A stretch of DNA of 32,835 nucleotides, from assembly GCA_028279425.1 (NCBI GenBank), contig JANQNV010000155.1:1-32835 (forward strand), in the 5' to 3' direction. The notes beneath the pieces were generated by a model. That model did no database searches. It saw nothing but the letters and a program-made list of their open reading frames with translations, and was not told the origin of the DNA. This document shows, piece by piece, positions 1-7,361 of this stretch. Within the stretch, counting starts at the first letter, position 1. The number at the start of each line of letters is the position of its first letter. Source of the stretch: Longimicrobiales bacterium. Its GTDB lineage: Bacteria > Gemmatimonadota > Gemmatimonadetes > Longimicrobiales > Gaopeijiaceae. The position numbers and the translations under genes are program-made.

Positions 1-438
1 TCCATCGACCATGGTCTGGTCGCCGAACTTCACCCCGCGGCGCATACCGCGCATGAAGTGCGGCACACTCGACATCGCCTCCATCCCACCGGCCACGGCG
101 ACCTGCAGGTCGCCGGCCTTGATCGCCTGGGCGGCGAGCATGACGGCCTTCAACCCGGACCCACACACCTTGTTGATGGTGACGGCGGGAACGGTCGCGG
201 GAACGCCGCCGGCGATGGCGGCCTGCCGGGCCGGCGCCTGCCCCGCCCCGCCCTGCACCACGTGGCCCATCAGCACCTCGTCGATCACGTCGGGATCGAC
301 GCCCGAGCGCTCGACGGCGGCCCGAATCGCGACCGAGCCCAGCTCTGTCGCGGGGATCGTCGACAGCCCTCCGAGGAACCGTCCGATGGGCGTCCGAGCG
401 GACGAGACGATCACGGGAGTGCGGGCGGCGTCGGGCAT
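1..438 (-). CDS. Acetyl-CoA C-acetyltransferase (thiolase), partial N-terminal part
   Basis: Reading from ATG at 438 down to the window edge gives 146 codons of a thiolase, so the C-terminal two thirds are missing. The family condenses two acetyl-CoA to acetoacetyl-CoA or runs the reverse cleavage in the cytoplasm. The frame shows the N-terminal signature SARTPIGRFLGGL (residues 13-25), the VLMGHVVQGGAGQAPARQAA stretch (55-74) and the acyl-accepting cysteine in NKVCGSGLKAV (Cys92), followed by AGGMEAMS. A GGAGA Shine-Dalgarno-like sequence lies about 10 nt before the start. The gene follows a likely terminator of the rex-exonuclease-hydrolase transcript, so it may have its own promoter, although I see no convincing one. 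Substrate chain length and a biosynthetic or degradative role cannot be told from this part. Confidence 0.95.
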   Translation of the reverse strand, partial: MPDAARTPVIVSSARTPIGRFLGGLSTIPATELGSVAIRAAVERSGVDPDVIDEVLMGHVVQGGAGQAPARQAAIAGGVPATVPAVTINKVCGSGLKAVMLAAQAIKAGDLQVAVAGGMEAMSSVPHFMRGMRRGVKFGDQTMVDG

Positions 439-489
439 AGGCGATTGTCTCCACTGATGCGGGGATGGGGCCGGAAGCGAACAGCCTCG

Positions 490-521
490 AAAAGTACAAA
501 ATCGGAGCCCCCGTGGGCACC
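490..521 (-). terminator. Probable intrinsic terminator after the MBL-fold hydrolase gene
   Basis: On the minus strand, 31 nt past the hydrolase stop, GGTGCCC can pair with GGGCTCC (504-521, with one T/T mismatch) around a short ACGG loop. The T-rich run GATTTTGTACTTTT follows (490-503). This hairpin-plus-T layout fits an intrinsic terminator ending the rex-exonuclease-hydrolase transcript before the thiolase gene. The stem is short, so the call is moderate. Confidence 0.45.
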
Positions 522-551
522 TTTGGGGCGAACTATGGAGAGGTATCGAAA

Positions 552-1457
552 TTATCCAGGCGACCCCCGCAGAGCGGGCCGGTCGACGTCGGGGTCGAGA
601 CGCCCCCACGCGACGACCGGATCGTGCTCGAAGACGAGCAGCCAGTCGTCTCGGAACGCCTTCTCCCACAGCTCTCGTTTCGACTCGAGCGTGACGAGGG
701 GCTCGAGGTCGTACCCCATGATCCACGGAAGCGGCAGGTGGGCGGCGGTGGGGCACACATCCGCGAGGAAGCAGGCCGTTTCGCCCGCACTCTCGACCAG
801 GACGGACTGGTGGTACGGCGTGTGCCCGGGTGTGGGGATGACCCGAACGCCCTCCGTGATCTCGGCCTCGCCCTGGACGAACCTCCAGAGTCCCGCCCGT
901 TGGATGGGGTCGAAGTTGGCCGTCAGATAGCTCGCCCGCGTGCGTTCGTTCGTGCGGTGCGCGAAGTGGAATTCGTCTTCCTGGACAACGTACTCGGCCC
1001 GCGGAAACGAGGGCACGACATCGCCGACGGTGCGCCGGTGGGTGTTGCCACCCGCGTGATCGAAGTGGAGGTGCGTCGACACGACGATGTCGATGTCGTC
1101 GGGCTTGAATCCGGCCGCCCGGATGGCGTCTTGCAATCGGGTCGGAGCCACGCCGTCCTCGACGCTCGCACCGTTGTCGACGCCGTAGATGTGGTGGAAT
1201 TTCTCCGACTCCTTGTTGCCGATCCCGGTGTCCACGAGCACCAGGGCGCCGGGCGCTTCGACGAGCAGGCAACGCAACGCCAGGGGGATCCGGTTGCGAT
1301 CGTCGGGCGGGGCTCTCCTCGACCACAGCGGTCGGGGCACGACTCCGAACATGGCCCCGCCGTCCAGCCATTGGGTGCCGGCATCCAGCGCGTGGATTCG
1401 GATCCCCCCGACGTCGGTCGTCGAGGCGAGCGGGGAGGGCGTGCTGGCTTCACTCAT
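552..1457 (-). CDS. Metallo-beta-lactamase-fold hydrolase
   Basis: This 301-residue protein belongs to the MBL-fold metallohydrolases. The dinuclear zinc motif is STHLHFDHAGG, in the HxHxDH pattern, followed by PTPGHTPYHQSVLVE (third His) and FLADVCPTAAHL (bridging Asp). A final His lies in LVFEHDP. The layout resembles the lactonase or glyoxalase-II-like branch, but the substrate cannot be named. The start is ATG 1457, because a strong AGGAGG sequence lies 5 nt upstream and the ATG overlaps the stop of the exonuclease gene (ATGA), giving translational coupling. A frame open upstream to 1724 runs inside the exonuclease gene and is not used. It is the third gene of the rex transcript. No signal peptide is visible, so a cytoplasmic location is expected. 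Confidence 0.88.
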   Translation of the reverse strand: MSEASTPSPLASTTDVGGIRIHALDAGTQWLDGGAMFGVVPRPLWSRRAPPDDRNRIPLALRCLLVEAPGALVLVDTGIGNKESEKFHHIYGVDNGASVEDGVAPTRLQDAIRAAGFKPDDIDIVVSTHLHFDHAGGNTHRRTVGDVVPSFPRAEYVVQEDEFHFAHRTNERTRASYLTANFDPIQRAGLWRFVQGEAEITEGVRVIPTPGHTPYHQSVLVESAGETACFLADVCPTAAHLPLPWIMGYDLEPLVTLESKRELWEKAFRDDWLLVFEHDPVVAWGRLDPDVDRPALRGSPG

Positions 1458-2287
1458 GATTCCTCCTCGAACAGGTCCTTCTGAGGTGACGTGCGACTCC
1501 GACGACGACTGCGCCGCCGGATCGCCTTGCGGAGGGCCGCGATATCGTGGAGCCCCTCCCGCTCGGCCTGGTCGATCATCCGGATGAGCACCCGGGCCGT
1601 CGCGAGCGCGTCTCCGTAGGCCCTGTGCCGGTCGTGAATTCGAACGCCGAAGTAGCGGGTCAGTTCGTCGAGATTCCGGCGCCGGAGGCGGGGCAACAGG
1701 CCTCGCGCCATTCGCACGGTGCACAGGGGTGCGCCGAGGTGGGCCTCGCCCAAGGCGGCGTGGAGTTCGGCGCGCACGAATCCGTAGTCGAACCCGGCGT
1801 TGTGAGCGACGAACACCCGCCCCCGCAAGCGGCGCTGCACCTCGGGGGCGATGTGTTCGAAGTAGGGGGCATCGACCACCATGGGACCCGTGATGCCGGT
1901 GATGCGCGTCACCATGGGCGGAATCGAGCGACCCGGATTCACGAGAGACTGGTACTCGTCCACCACGCGCCCCCCCCTCACCTCCACGACCGCGATCTCG
2001 GTGATGCGGTCCTCTCCACGCGCCCGCCCTCCGGTCGTCTCGACATCCACGACGGCGAATCGCGTCTCCGACAACGAAGGCCCCGGTCGGGGGCCCCGGA
2101 GGGTCCAGTGGCCCGCCGCGTCGACCTGAAATCGGGAATCGTTGCCCAGGAGCGCGTACACGGCCGAGGCGGCGGCTCCGGGATGCCCCTCGAGACGGAG
2201 GATCTCCCGCGCGAGATCGAGCGTGTGTGCGGGCCCCTGCTCGAGCCGTACGGCGATGCGCTGGACCAGCGTGCCCGACCCCGTCAC
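1454..2287 (-). CDS. DnaQ-like 3'-5' exonuclease with N-terminal winged-helix-like domain
   Basis: This 277-residue protein carries a DEDDh exonuclease domain at about residues 75-250. Motif Exo I is FAVVDVETTG (Asp81, Glu83), Exo II is VAHNAGFDYGF (Asp167), and Exo III is DRHRAYGDALAT (His221, Asp226). This is the fold of the DNA polymerase III epsilon subunit and RNase T, which remove nucleotides from 3' ends. Residues 1-65 form a separate module ending in F-x-V-x-x-x-G-x-W-x-LR, which resembles a HARE-HTH or winged-helix domain and may bind nucleic acid. The basic tail [13 protein letters not shown] is notable. The start is GTG 2287; the Shine-Dalgarno sequence is poor and a slightly later start is possible. 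It lies 43 nt after rex and overlaps the hydrolase gene. Whether it is a polymerase proofreader or a stand-alone repair nuclease is unknown. Confidence 0.85.
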   Translation of the reverse strand: MTGSGTLVQRIAVRLEQGPAHTLDLAREILRLEGHPGAAASAVYALLGNDSRFQVDAAGHWTLRGPRPGPSLSETRFAVVDVETTGGRARGEDRITEIAVVEVRGGRVVDEYQSLVNPGRSIPPMVTRITGITGPMVVDAPYFEHIAPEVQRRLRGRVFVAHNAGFDYGFVRAELHAALGEAHLGAPLCTVRMARGLLPRLRRRNLDELTRYFGVRIHDRHRAYGDALATARVLIRMIDQAEREGLHDIAALRKAIRRRSRRRSRTSPQKDLFEEES

Positions 2288-2330
2288 GAGCGCCGTCCGT
2301 GCCCGCTCGGTCGGCGCCCGCCCTCCGGAA

Positions 2331-2981
2331 TCACTCCGTCGACCGACCCGCCGACGCCACGCGATTGGTGAGGTCGAACGACAACGCCTCCAGCTCCATC
2401 ACCATGTTGACGTCTTGCACGAAGACCCCGTCGGGGACGCGCAACTGGGCGGGCGCGAAGTTGAGGATACCACGAATCCCGGCGCCCACGACCTGCTCCG
2501 CGATCTCCTGCGCCGCGCCCGCCGGTACCGTGAGAATGGCGACCTCGACATCCGCGTCGCGAAGGACCCGATCGAGATCGGCGGTATCCTGGACCTCCAC
2601 CTCTCCCCAACGCTGCCCGACCTTCGAGGCGTCGTTGTCCAGCACGGTCACGATCTCGAAGCCGCGACGGCGAAACGACTCGTATTCGAAGAGAGCCGAG
2701 CCGATTCGTCCGGCTCCCACCAGGGCGACCCGCCATCGCCGGCTCAAACCCAGGATATCGCGCACCTGCCGCGCGAGATCGGCGACCTGATAGCCGAGCC
2801 CGCGCTTTCCGAACGAACCGAAGAGCGAAAGGTCCTTTCGCACCTGGGCCGCCGTCGTGTCGGCCGCCGCCGCCAGGTCGACACTGCTCACGGTGCCCCC
2901 GCCCTTTCGCTCCATGGCCTCCAGAATCCGGAGGTAGAGCGAAAGTCGACGAATCGTGGAGTCCGAAACCTTGCGCGACAC
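2331..2981 (-). CDS. rex: Redox-sensing transcriptional repressor Rex
   Basis: Rex binds DNA when NAD+ is high and lets go when NADH rises, controlling fermentation and respiration genes. The 216 residues match the family length. The N-terminal winged helix (about 1-80) contains the recognition segment AAQVRKDLSLFGSFGKRGLGY (residues 44-64). A Rossmann domain follows, with the nucleotide-binding loop VALVGAGRIGSAL (about residues 84-96) and LDNDASKVG. The C-terminal swapped helix is QDVNMVMELEALSFDLT. The start is GTG 2981 (SRKVSDSTIRRLSLYLRIL). A perfect Rex operator lies 28 nt upstream, so autorepression is expected. It heads a transcript with the exonuclease and hydrolase genes. Identification is firm; the list of its targets is unknown. 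Confidence 0.97.
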   Translation of the reverse strand: MSRKVSDSTIRRLSLYLRILEAMERKGGGTVSSVDLAAAADTTAAQVRKDLSLFGSFGKRGLGYQVADLARQVRDILGLSRRWRVALVGAGRIGSALFEYESFRRRGFEIVTVLDNDASKVGQRWGEVEVQDTADLDRVLRDADVEVAILTVPAGAAQEIAEQVVGAGIRGILNFAPAQLRVPDGVFVQDVNMVMELEALSFDLTNRVASAGRSTE

Positions 2982-3008
2982 GAACGAGCGGGGGCGATGG
3001 CGAAAAGC

Positions 3009-3026
3009 TTGTGAAATAGTTCACAA
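3009..3026. promoter_or_regulatory. Rex operator (ROP box)
   Basis: The sequence TTGTGAAATAGTTCACAA is a perfect 7-bp inverted repeat (TTGTGAA/TTCACAA) with a 4-bp spacer. It matches the known Rex consensus TTGTGAANNNNTTCACAA. It lies between the rsmA stop and the rex start, directly downstream of a candidate -10 element, where a bound repressor would block transcription. AT-rich sequence of this kind stands out sharply in this GC-rich region. Confidence 0.92.
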
Positions 3027-3055
3027 TCCTAGCGAATCGCCCGGGCCAGAGCCAA
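3026..3055 (-). promoter_or_regulatory. Candidate sigma70-type promoter of rex
   Basis: On the minus strand a -35-like TTGGCT (3050-3055) and a -10-like TAGGAT (3026-3031) are separated by 18 bp. Each matches four of six consensus positions. The -35 lies inside the end of rsmA. The -10 shares its last base with the Rex operator, so the operator would cover the start site. The call rests on motif match and position only. Confidence 0.45.
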
Positions 3056-3853
3056 GAGGTCGTCGGGACCGAAGGTCTCGGGACGCCTGCGCAAGTCGAC
3101 GGCGAGCGCCTCTCCGATCTGTCTCACGCGGTCGGCCGAAACGCCGAGGTCGGGATGGTCGCGGAGCGTCTTCTGGAACTGCTTGCGGCGCCATTGGAAG
3201 GCTGCACGCGTGAGCCGGCGAAGTTGTTCTTCGTCGTCGGGCGAGGTGCGCGGCGGGGCGTGCGGGACGATCTCGACCACCACCGAATCGACACCGGGCA
3301 CCGGCCGAAAGGCGCGGCGAGACACTCCGAAGCGGAGCCGGGCATCGGCTACACTCCGCACCCCGACCGCGAGAGCGCCGTACGCACGCGTACCCACGTC
3401 GGCCACGATGCGCTCGCCCACCTCTTTCTGCACCATCAGAACGATCCGGGCGGGCCGCGGCCGTCCCAGCAGGTGAAAGAGGATCGGCGTCGTGATGTTG
3501 TAGGGGATGTTGCCGACGACCAGAAGCCGTTCCGGGCGCGCGGACAACTCGCGGAGCGGTTGGTCGAGGATGCTGCGATGCACCACGTCCACGTCGTCGC
3601 GGTCGGCACTCGCCCCCTGCCAGTGCGCCGCGAGAAGGTCGTCGAGTTCGACCAGGATCAGGCGGCCGACCCGACCGGCGAGGTGGGCGGTGAGGGCGCC
3701 CCGCCCCGGACCGATTTCGACCACCTCGTCGTGGGCGCCCGCTCCGAGCACCGAGACGATCCGCCGTTGGAGGTTCGCGTCGACGAGGAAGTTCTGTCCG
3801 AGGGCCTTGCGGGCCCGAGACGGGGCCGCAGGAAGCTCGATGTCGCCCCTCAC
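3029..3853 (-). CDS. rsmA: 16S rRNA dimethyladenosine transferase RsmA (KsgA)
   Basis: RsmA dimethylates two adjacent adenines near the 3' end of 16S rRNA, using S-adenosylmethionine, late in small-subunit assembly. The 274 residues begin with the family signature KALGQNFLVD (about residues 16-25). The SAM-binding loop VVEIGPGRGALTAHLA follows at about 44-59, then the catalytic NIPYNITTPILFHLL near residue 115. The C-terminal region has the usual FRPVPGVDSVVV and WRRKQFQKTLR. The start is GTG 3853, which overlaps the phosphatase stop (GTGA), so it is probably translated by coupling from the partner-switching operon. Its stop lies only a few bases from the Rex operator. There is nothing unusual in the protein itself. 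Confidence 0.96.
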   Translation of the reverse strand: MRGDIELPAAPSRARKALGQNFLVDANLQRRIVSVLGAGAHDEVVEIGPGRGALTAHLAGRVGRLILVELDDLLAAHWQGASADRDDVDVVHRSILDQPLRELSARPERLLVVGNIPYNITTPILFHLLGRPRPARIVLMVQKEVGERIVADVGTRAYGALAVGVRSVADARLRFGVSRRAFRPVPGVDSVVVEIVPHAPPRTSPDDEEQLRRLTRAAFQWRRKQFQKTLRDHPDLGVSADRVRQIGEALAVDLRRRPETFGPDDLLALARAIR

Positions 3854-5469
3854 CTCGCCCCGGCCAACACCATCGCCGTGCGGTCGTCGGCGGGGACGTG
3901 CGCCGGCGCGCCCGCGACGAGACCGAAGAGGGTGTCGATGATGAATCGGGGGTCGGCGGTGCGATGCCGGGCGACGACGTCGAGAACCTGGGCCTCACCG
4001 GTTGGCCCCGACGGCGTCACCAGGGCGTCGGACAGACCGTCGGTGAAGAGGAACACGAGGTCGCCCGAGGGATCCCACCGACGGACCTGCTGCTCGTAGG
4101 ACGCCGGCCCGGCGATGCCCACCGGCGGATCCGTAGCGAGCAACCGCTCCGTACACCCGTCGGCGCCCACGACGAACGCGTGGGGGTGTCCGGCATTGCT
4201 CCACGTCAGCGTCTGCGCGGTCGGGTCGAGGACGCCGTAGAAGAGGGTGAGGTACATCTCGGTCGTTTCGAGCTCGTCGCGGAGCGCGTCGTCGACGTGA
4301 CGCAGCACCTTTGCCGGCATCGGAAACTCCGACGCGTAAATCGACGCCGCGCTCATCGCGAGCGCCATGATCAGCGCAGCGGGAAAGCCATGGCTCGACA
4401 CGTCGCCGATCATGACGCCGACCTTGTCGTCCTGGAGCTGGAACACCTGGTAGAAGTCCCCTCCCACCATCTCGGCCGGTTCCACCCGGGCGGCCGCGCG
4501 AACTCCGTCGAAGCGGTCGAGCGGCGGCAAGAGCTTCATCTGGAGGTTGTGCGCCAGCTCCATCTCGCGCGCCATCCGCTCTCGCGCGAGGCTCTGTCGG
4601 ATCAGGCGGTTGTTCTCGAGCGCGGCCCCGACCTGGGTCGCGATGGCCGAGAGAAGCTTCTGGTCGGAGGCCGTGAACCGGCCCCCGTGGCGGCGACCGA
4701 TCAGGTTGATCACCCCCACCGTCCGGGCTTCACCTTCGGGGGGAGTGTAGCGGATCGGCACCGACAAGAAGGTCTCCCTCTCGTCGATCGCTCCGGAGGG
4801 CACATCGACGACCGGCCTGGCCTCGGGCAGCGCCATCATGGGCCGCGCGTCGCGGAAGACTCGCGCGGTGACGGCCGGAGACTCGGAGGCGTTCAGGGGC
4901 CCCTGGACGCCATCGTCTCCCACCGAGGCCACGAGCCGCAGCATCCCGTCGACCGACTCGTGCACCCAGATCGAGCCTCGGCGTGCACCCATCACGTCGC
5001 ACACCTCGCCGAGGATCACGCGGGCCGCGTCGTCGAGCCGCAGAATCGAGCCGAGCGTCTCGGAGATGGAGTACAGGAGGTTGATCTCCTCGTAGCGCTC
5101 CGAGAGCTCGAAGGTGAAGAAGCGGATCTCGTGGGCCGAATCGAGAGCGCGCACCAGCGATCGCGATACCAGGTCGGCCGCGCCCTCTGCGTCACCGCCC
5201 ACCTTCTCCATCACCTCGAGTTCGAGCCGCGAGCCGTCGCGCGGCTGAAGGGTGCGTCGCGCGACGACGCACGGCCCACCCTCAACCGCCGGATGCTCGG
5301 CAGAGAGAGCTCCGTCGGCCCGGGAATCGCCGTCGGGGTACATGCGGATGCGACGATCGTCCTCGAGCGCGGTCAGGGTGAGCCCCAACCCGAGGTGGGT
5401 GGAGAACTCGTCGAGTGACTCGCGAACGGATTCGGGGAGAGGTGAACGCGGCGGCCGCCCGGCACTCAT
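3850..5469 (-). CDS. GAF-domain PP2C-type phosphatase, SpoIIE/RsbU class
   Basis: This 539-residue protein is the phosphatase arm of a partner-switching switch: it removes phosphate from a STAS antagonist. Residues 1-125 form an unassigned N-terminal region. A GAF sensor domain covers about 140-290 and contains ISETLGSILRLDDAARVIL and VPIRYTPPEGEARTVGVINL. A helical linker of RsbU type (296-317, ending QMKLLPP) connects it to the SpoIIE/PP2C domain at 325-537. Metal-binding acidic residues are visible in VGGDFYQVF (Asp338), IGDVSSHGFPAALIMA (Asp356), LFTDGLSDA (Asp477) and PADDRTAMVL (Asp529). No transmembrane segment is seen, so it is cytosolic and its signal is probably a small ligand or partner bound by GAF. 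The ATG overlaps the RsbW-like stop (ATGA). Confidence 0.92.
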   Translation of the reverse strand: MSAGRPPRSPLPESVRESLDEFSTHLGLGLTLTALEDDRRIRMYPDGDSRADGALSAEHPAVEGGPCVVARRTLQPRDGSRLELEVMEKVGGDAEGAADLVSRSLVRALDSAHEIRFFTFELSERYEEINLLYSISETLGSILRLDDAARVILGEVCDVMGARRGSIWVHESVDGMLRLVASVGDDGVQGPLNASESPAVTARVFRDARPMMALPEARPVVDVPSGAIDERETFLSVPIRYTPPEGEARTVGVINLIGRRHGGRFTASDQKLLSAIATQVGAALENNRLIRQSLARERMAREMELAHNLQMKLLPPLDRFDGVRAAARVEPAEMVGGDFYQVFQLQDDKVGVMIGDVSSHGFPAALIMALAMSAASIYASEFPMPAKVLRHVDDALRDELETTEMYLTLFYGVLDPTAQTLTWSNAGHPHAFVVGADGCTERLLATDPPVGIAGPASYEQQVRRWDPSGDLVFLFTDGLSDALVTPSGPTGEAQVLDVVARHRTADPRFIIDTLFGLVAGAPAHVPADDRTAMVLAGAR

Positions 5470-5900
5470 GCCGTCGCCGCCCCCCCGTAGTCCTGATCGA
5501 AGCGCAACACGAGGGTGACGCAGTTCCCCCGATCGTTGTACCGCACCTCGTCGAGCAACTTGCGCATGAGAAAAAGCCCCCGCCCCCCCTCACGAACGAG
5601 GTTCTCGGGCTGGGTCGGGTCGGGCACCGCCCGAGGATCGAAGCCGGGCCCCTGGTCGATGACGCGCGCGGTGATTTCGTCGGTCGACAACCGAACCTCC
5701 ACCCGGACGCGCTTGTCGGGATCGGCCTGGTTGCCGTAGAGCATGGCGTTGGACAGGGCCTCGGTCAGACCCACCCTGAAGTTGAGCCGAAGTCGCCGTG
5801 CTCGGGACTCGCAGGAGGAACACCGGGCGACCACGTACTCGACGGCCTCCTCGATGGCCTGCACATCGCTCGGCAGCTCGAGGACGAGTTCGGAATCCAT
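5466..5900 (-). CDS. RsbW/SpoIIAB-like serine-protein kinase (anti-sigma factor type)
   Basis: This 144-residue protein has the GHKL (HATPase_c) fold of anti-sigma kinases. The N box is LTEALSNAMLYGN (Glu47, Asn51). The G1 box is IDQGPGFDPR (Asp82, Gly84, Gly86) and the G2 box is EGGRGLFLMRKLLDEV (around 104-119). Such kinases phosphorylate a STAS protein and sequester a sigma factor or another effector. It lies 5 nt after the STAS gene and overlaps the phosphatase gene, so kinase, substrate and phosphatase are encoded together. No sigma factor is adjacent, so the target of this kinase is open. A paired cysteine motif CSSC (27-30) near the N-terminus is an unusual detail whose role I cannot judge. 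Confidence 0.92.
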   Translation of the reverse strand: MDSELVLELPSDVQAIEEAVEYVVARCSSCESRARRLRLNFRVGLTEALSNAMLYGNQADPDKRVRVEVRLSTDEITARVIDQGPGFDPRAVPDPTQPENLVREGGRGLFLMRKLLDEVRYNDRGNCVTLVLRFDQDYGGAATA

Positions 5901-5905
5901 CGACC

Positions 5906-6238
5906 CTAGAATCCCTCGAGGGCGCCCTCCCGCGAGTCGGCGATGCGGAAGAGGGTGTCGAGCTTGGTCAACTCGAAGAGGGTGCGAAGGTCTTCATTGA
6001 GCGACGACAACCGGAGTTCGCCGCCCTGTTCCCGGATCTTCTTCGACAGCGAAACGAGCACGCCGAGGCCCGACGAGTCGATGTAGCCGGTCTGAGAGAA
6101 GTCGATGGCGAATTTGCGCTCCCCCCCCTCCAACTCTTCGAGCACCTTGGACTTCAGTTCCTGGCGATTCCCCACGATGAGCTGACCCTCGACGTCGACG
6201 ACGGTCACTCCGTTTTCCTTGACGACAGAAAACCCCAT
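5906..6238 (-). CDS. STAS-domain anti-sigma factor antagonist
   Basis: This is a single-domain STAS protein of 110 residues, the usual size for SpoIIAA or RsbV proteins. The phosphorylation motif GYIDSSGLGVLVSLSK has serines 55 and 56, one of which is the expected target of the adjacent kinase. In the unphosphorylated form it would bind the kinase and release the kinase's partner. The start is ATG 6238, because GGAGG lies 9 nt upstream. An upstream in-frame ATG at 6358 would add 40 residues that do not resemble the family. It is the first gene of the STAS-kinase-phosphatase-rsmA operon, and a candidate promoter lies in the 133-bp gap after pta. Confidence 0.93.
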   Translation of the reverse strand: MGFSVVKENGVTVVDVEGQLIVGNRQELKSKVLEELEGGERKFAIDFSQTGYIDSSGLGVLVSLSKKIREQGGELRLSSLNEDLRTLFELTKLDTLFRIADSREGALEGF

Positions 6239-6328
6239 TCGAGCATTCCTCCAAAGGTCGGACGCGCGCGGCAGACCGACCGGCGCATGGGAGGGCGCTT
6301 GCACGATATGCCGCAAGCTCCAGCGAAA

Positions 6329-6358
6329 AGGATAGCCCGGCTCCGCCGGAGCGATCAA
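6329..6358 (-). promoter_or_regulatory. Candidate promoter of the partner-switching operon
   Basis: On the minus strand TTGATC (6353-6358) and TATCCT (6329-6334) are spaced by 18 bp, in the gap between pta and the STAS gene. Both hexamers match four of six sigma70 consensus positions. The spacer contains a small GC-rich hairpin (CCGGC-GGA-GCCGG) that is followed by CTATCCTTTT, so the same sequence could instead be the pta terminator. Either reading is possible. Confidence 0.35.
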
Positions 6359-6371
6359 GATGGACGCTCGA

Positions 6372-7361
6372 TCAGGCGAGCGCCTGCAGCGCCGTGATAC
6401 AGGCGACTTCGACGATGTCGGTGGCCGTCGCGCCGCGTGAAAGATCGTTGCATGGCCGCGCCAGCCCCTGGACGATCGGGCCCACCGCCGCCGCTCCGGC
6501 GAGCCGCTGCGTCAGCTTGTAGCCGATGTTGCCGGCGTCGAGATCGGGAAACACCAGAACGTTCGCATGACCGGCCAGGGTGGAGTCGGGGGCCTTGCGC
6601 CGCCCGACGCCGGGAAGCAGCGCAGCGTCGACCTGGAACTCGCCGTCGGCCGCCACATCGGGACGCCTCGCACGGAAGATGTCGAGAGCCGCGCGAACCT
6701 TGTCGATCGAGGGGCCCTCGGCGCTGCCGTGCGTGGAGTACGACAGAAACGCCACCCGGGGTTCGTCGCCCACGATCTGGACGCGCGCCGTCGCCGCCGC
6801 CGAGGCGATGTCGGCCAGCTGCTCGGCGCTGGGGTATTCGACCACGGCGCAGTCGGAGAAGGTCAAGACCTCTTCGCGGTCGCCTCGAAACGCGTCGACC
6901 GCCATGTAGAACGACGATGACACCGTGCGGATACCCTCCGCCCGTCCCACACACCAGAACGCCGCCCGCAACACGTCGCCCGTCGCGTTGTCGGCGCCGG
7001 CGACCGAGCCGTCGACCACCCCTCGGCGCACCATCATGGCGCCGTGCACGAGCGGCGCGCGCACCTGCTCGCGCGCCTGATCGAGCGTCATCCCGCGATG
7101 GGCCCGCGCCGCCTGCAGTTCGGCGGCGAGGTCGTCGTCGGCCTCGGAGGGGTCGACGACCGCCACGCGACCCGCCCCGCGCTCGTCCAACGCGGCGCGC
7201 GTGGGCCCGGCAGGACCGAGCACGACCGGCGTCACGAGCCCTTCGCGATCGAGTACGGCGGCCGCGTCGAGCGTGCGCGGATCATGCCCCTCCGGGAACA
7301 CGATTCGCGCACCCAGTGCAGCGGCGCGCCGACGAACCCCCTCCTGAAATGCAGAACTCAC
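6372..7361 (-). CDS. pta: Phosphate acetyltransferase
   Basis: The protein interconverts acetyl-CoA and acetyl phosphate in the cytoplasm. At 329 residues it is the short, single-domain class, without the N-terminal regulatory domains of the long enterobacterial form. Family signatures are [16 protein letters not shown] near the N-terminus, [52 protein letters not shown], and [20 protein letters not shown] toward the C-terminus. The start is GTG 7361, with GGAG 8 nt upstream and a 4-base overlap (GTGA) with the coaD stop. No acetate kinase gene is in the window, so the partner of acetyl phosphate metabolism lies elsewhere. Phosphate butyryltransferase is a related alternative, but the motifs favour Pta. 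Confidence 0.94.
   Translation of the reverse strand: MSSAFQEGVRRRAAALGARIVFPEGHDPRTLDAAAVLDREGLVTPVVLGPAGPTRAALDERGAGRVAVVDPSEADDDLAAELQAARAHRGMTLDQAREQVRAPLVHGAMMVRRGVVDGSVAGADNATGDVLRAAFWCVGRAEGIRTVSSSFYMAVDAFRGDREEVLTFSDCAVVEYPSAEQLADIASAAATARVQIVGDEPRVAFLSYSTHGSAEGPSIDKVRAALDIFRARRPDVAADGEFQVDAALLPGVGRRKAPDSTLAGHANVLVFPDLDAGNIGYKLTQRLAGAAAVGPIVQGLARPCNDLSRGATATDIVEVACITALQALA

Noticed and set aside
3898..5418. Open plus-strand frame of 506 codons opposite the GAF-SpoIIE phosphatase
   Set aside because: It is a shadow of a clearly recognised gene, with His/Arg/Asp-rich composition and no domain.
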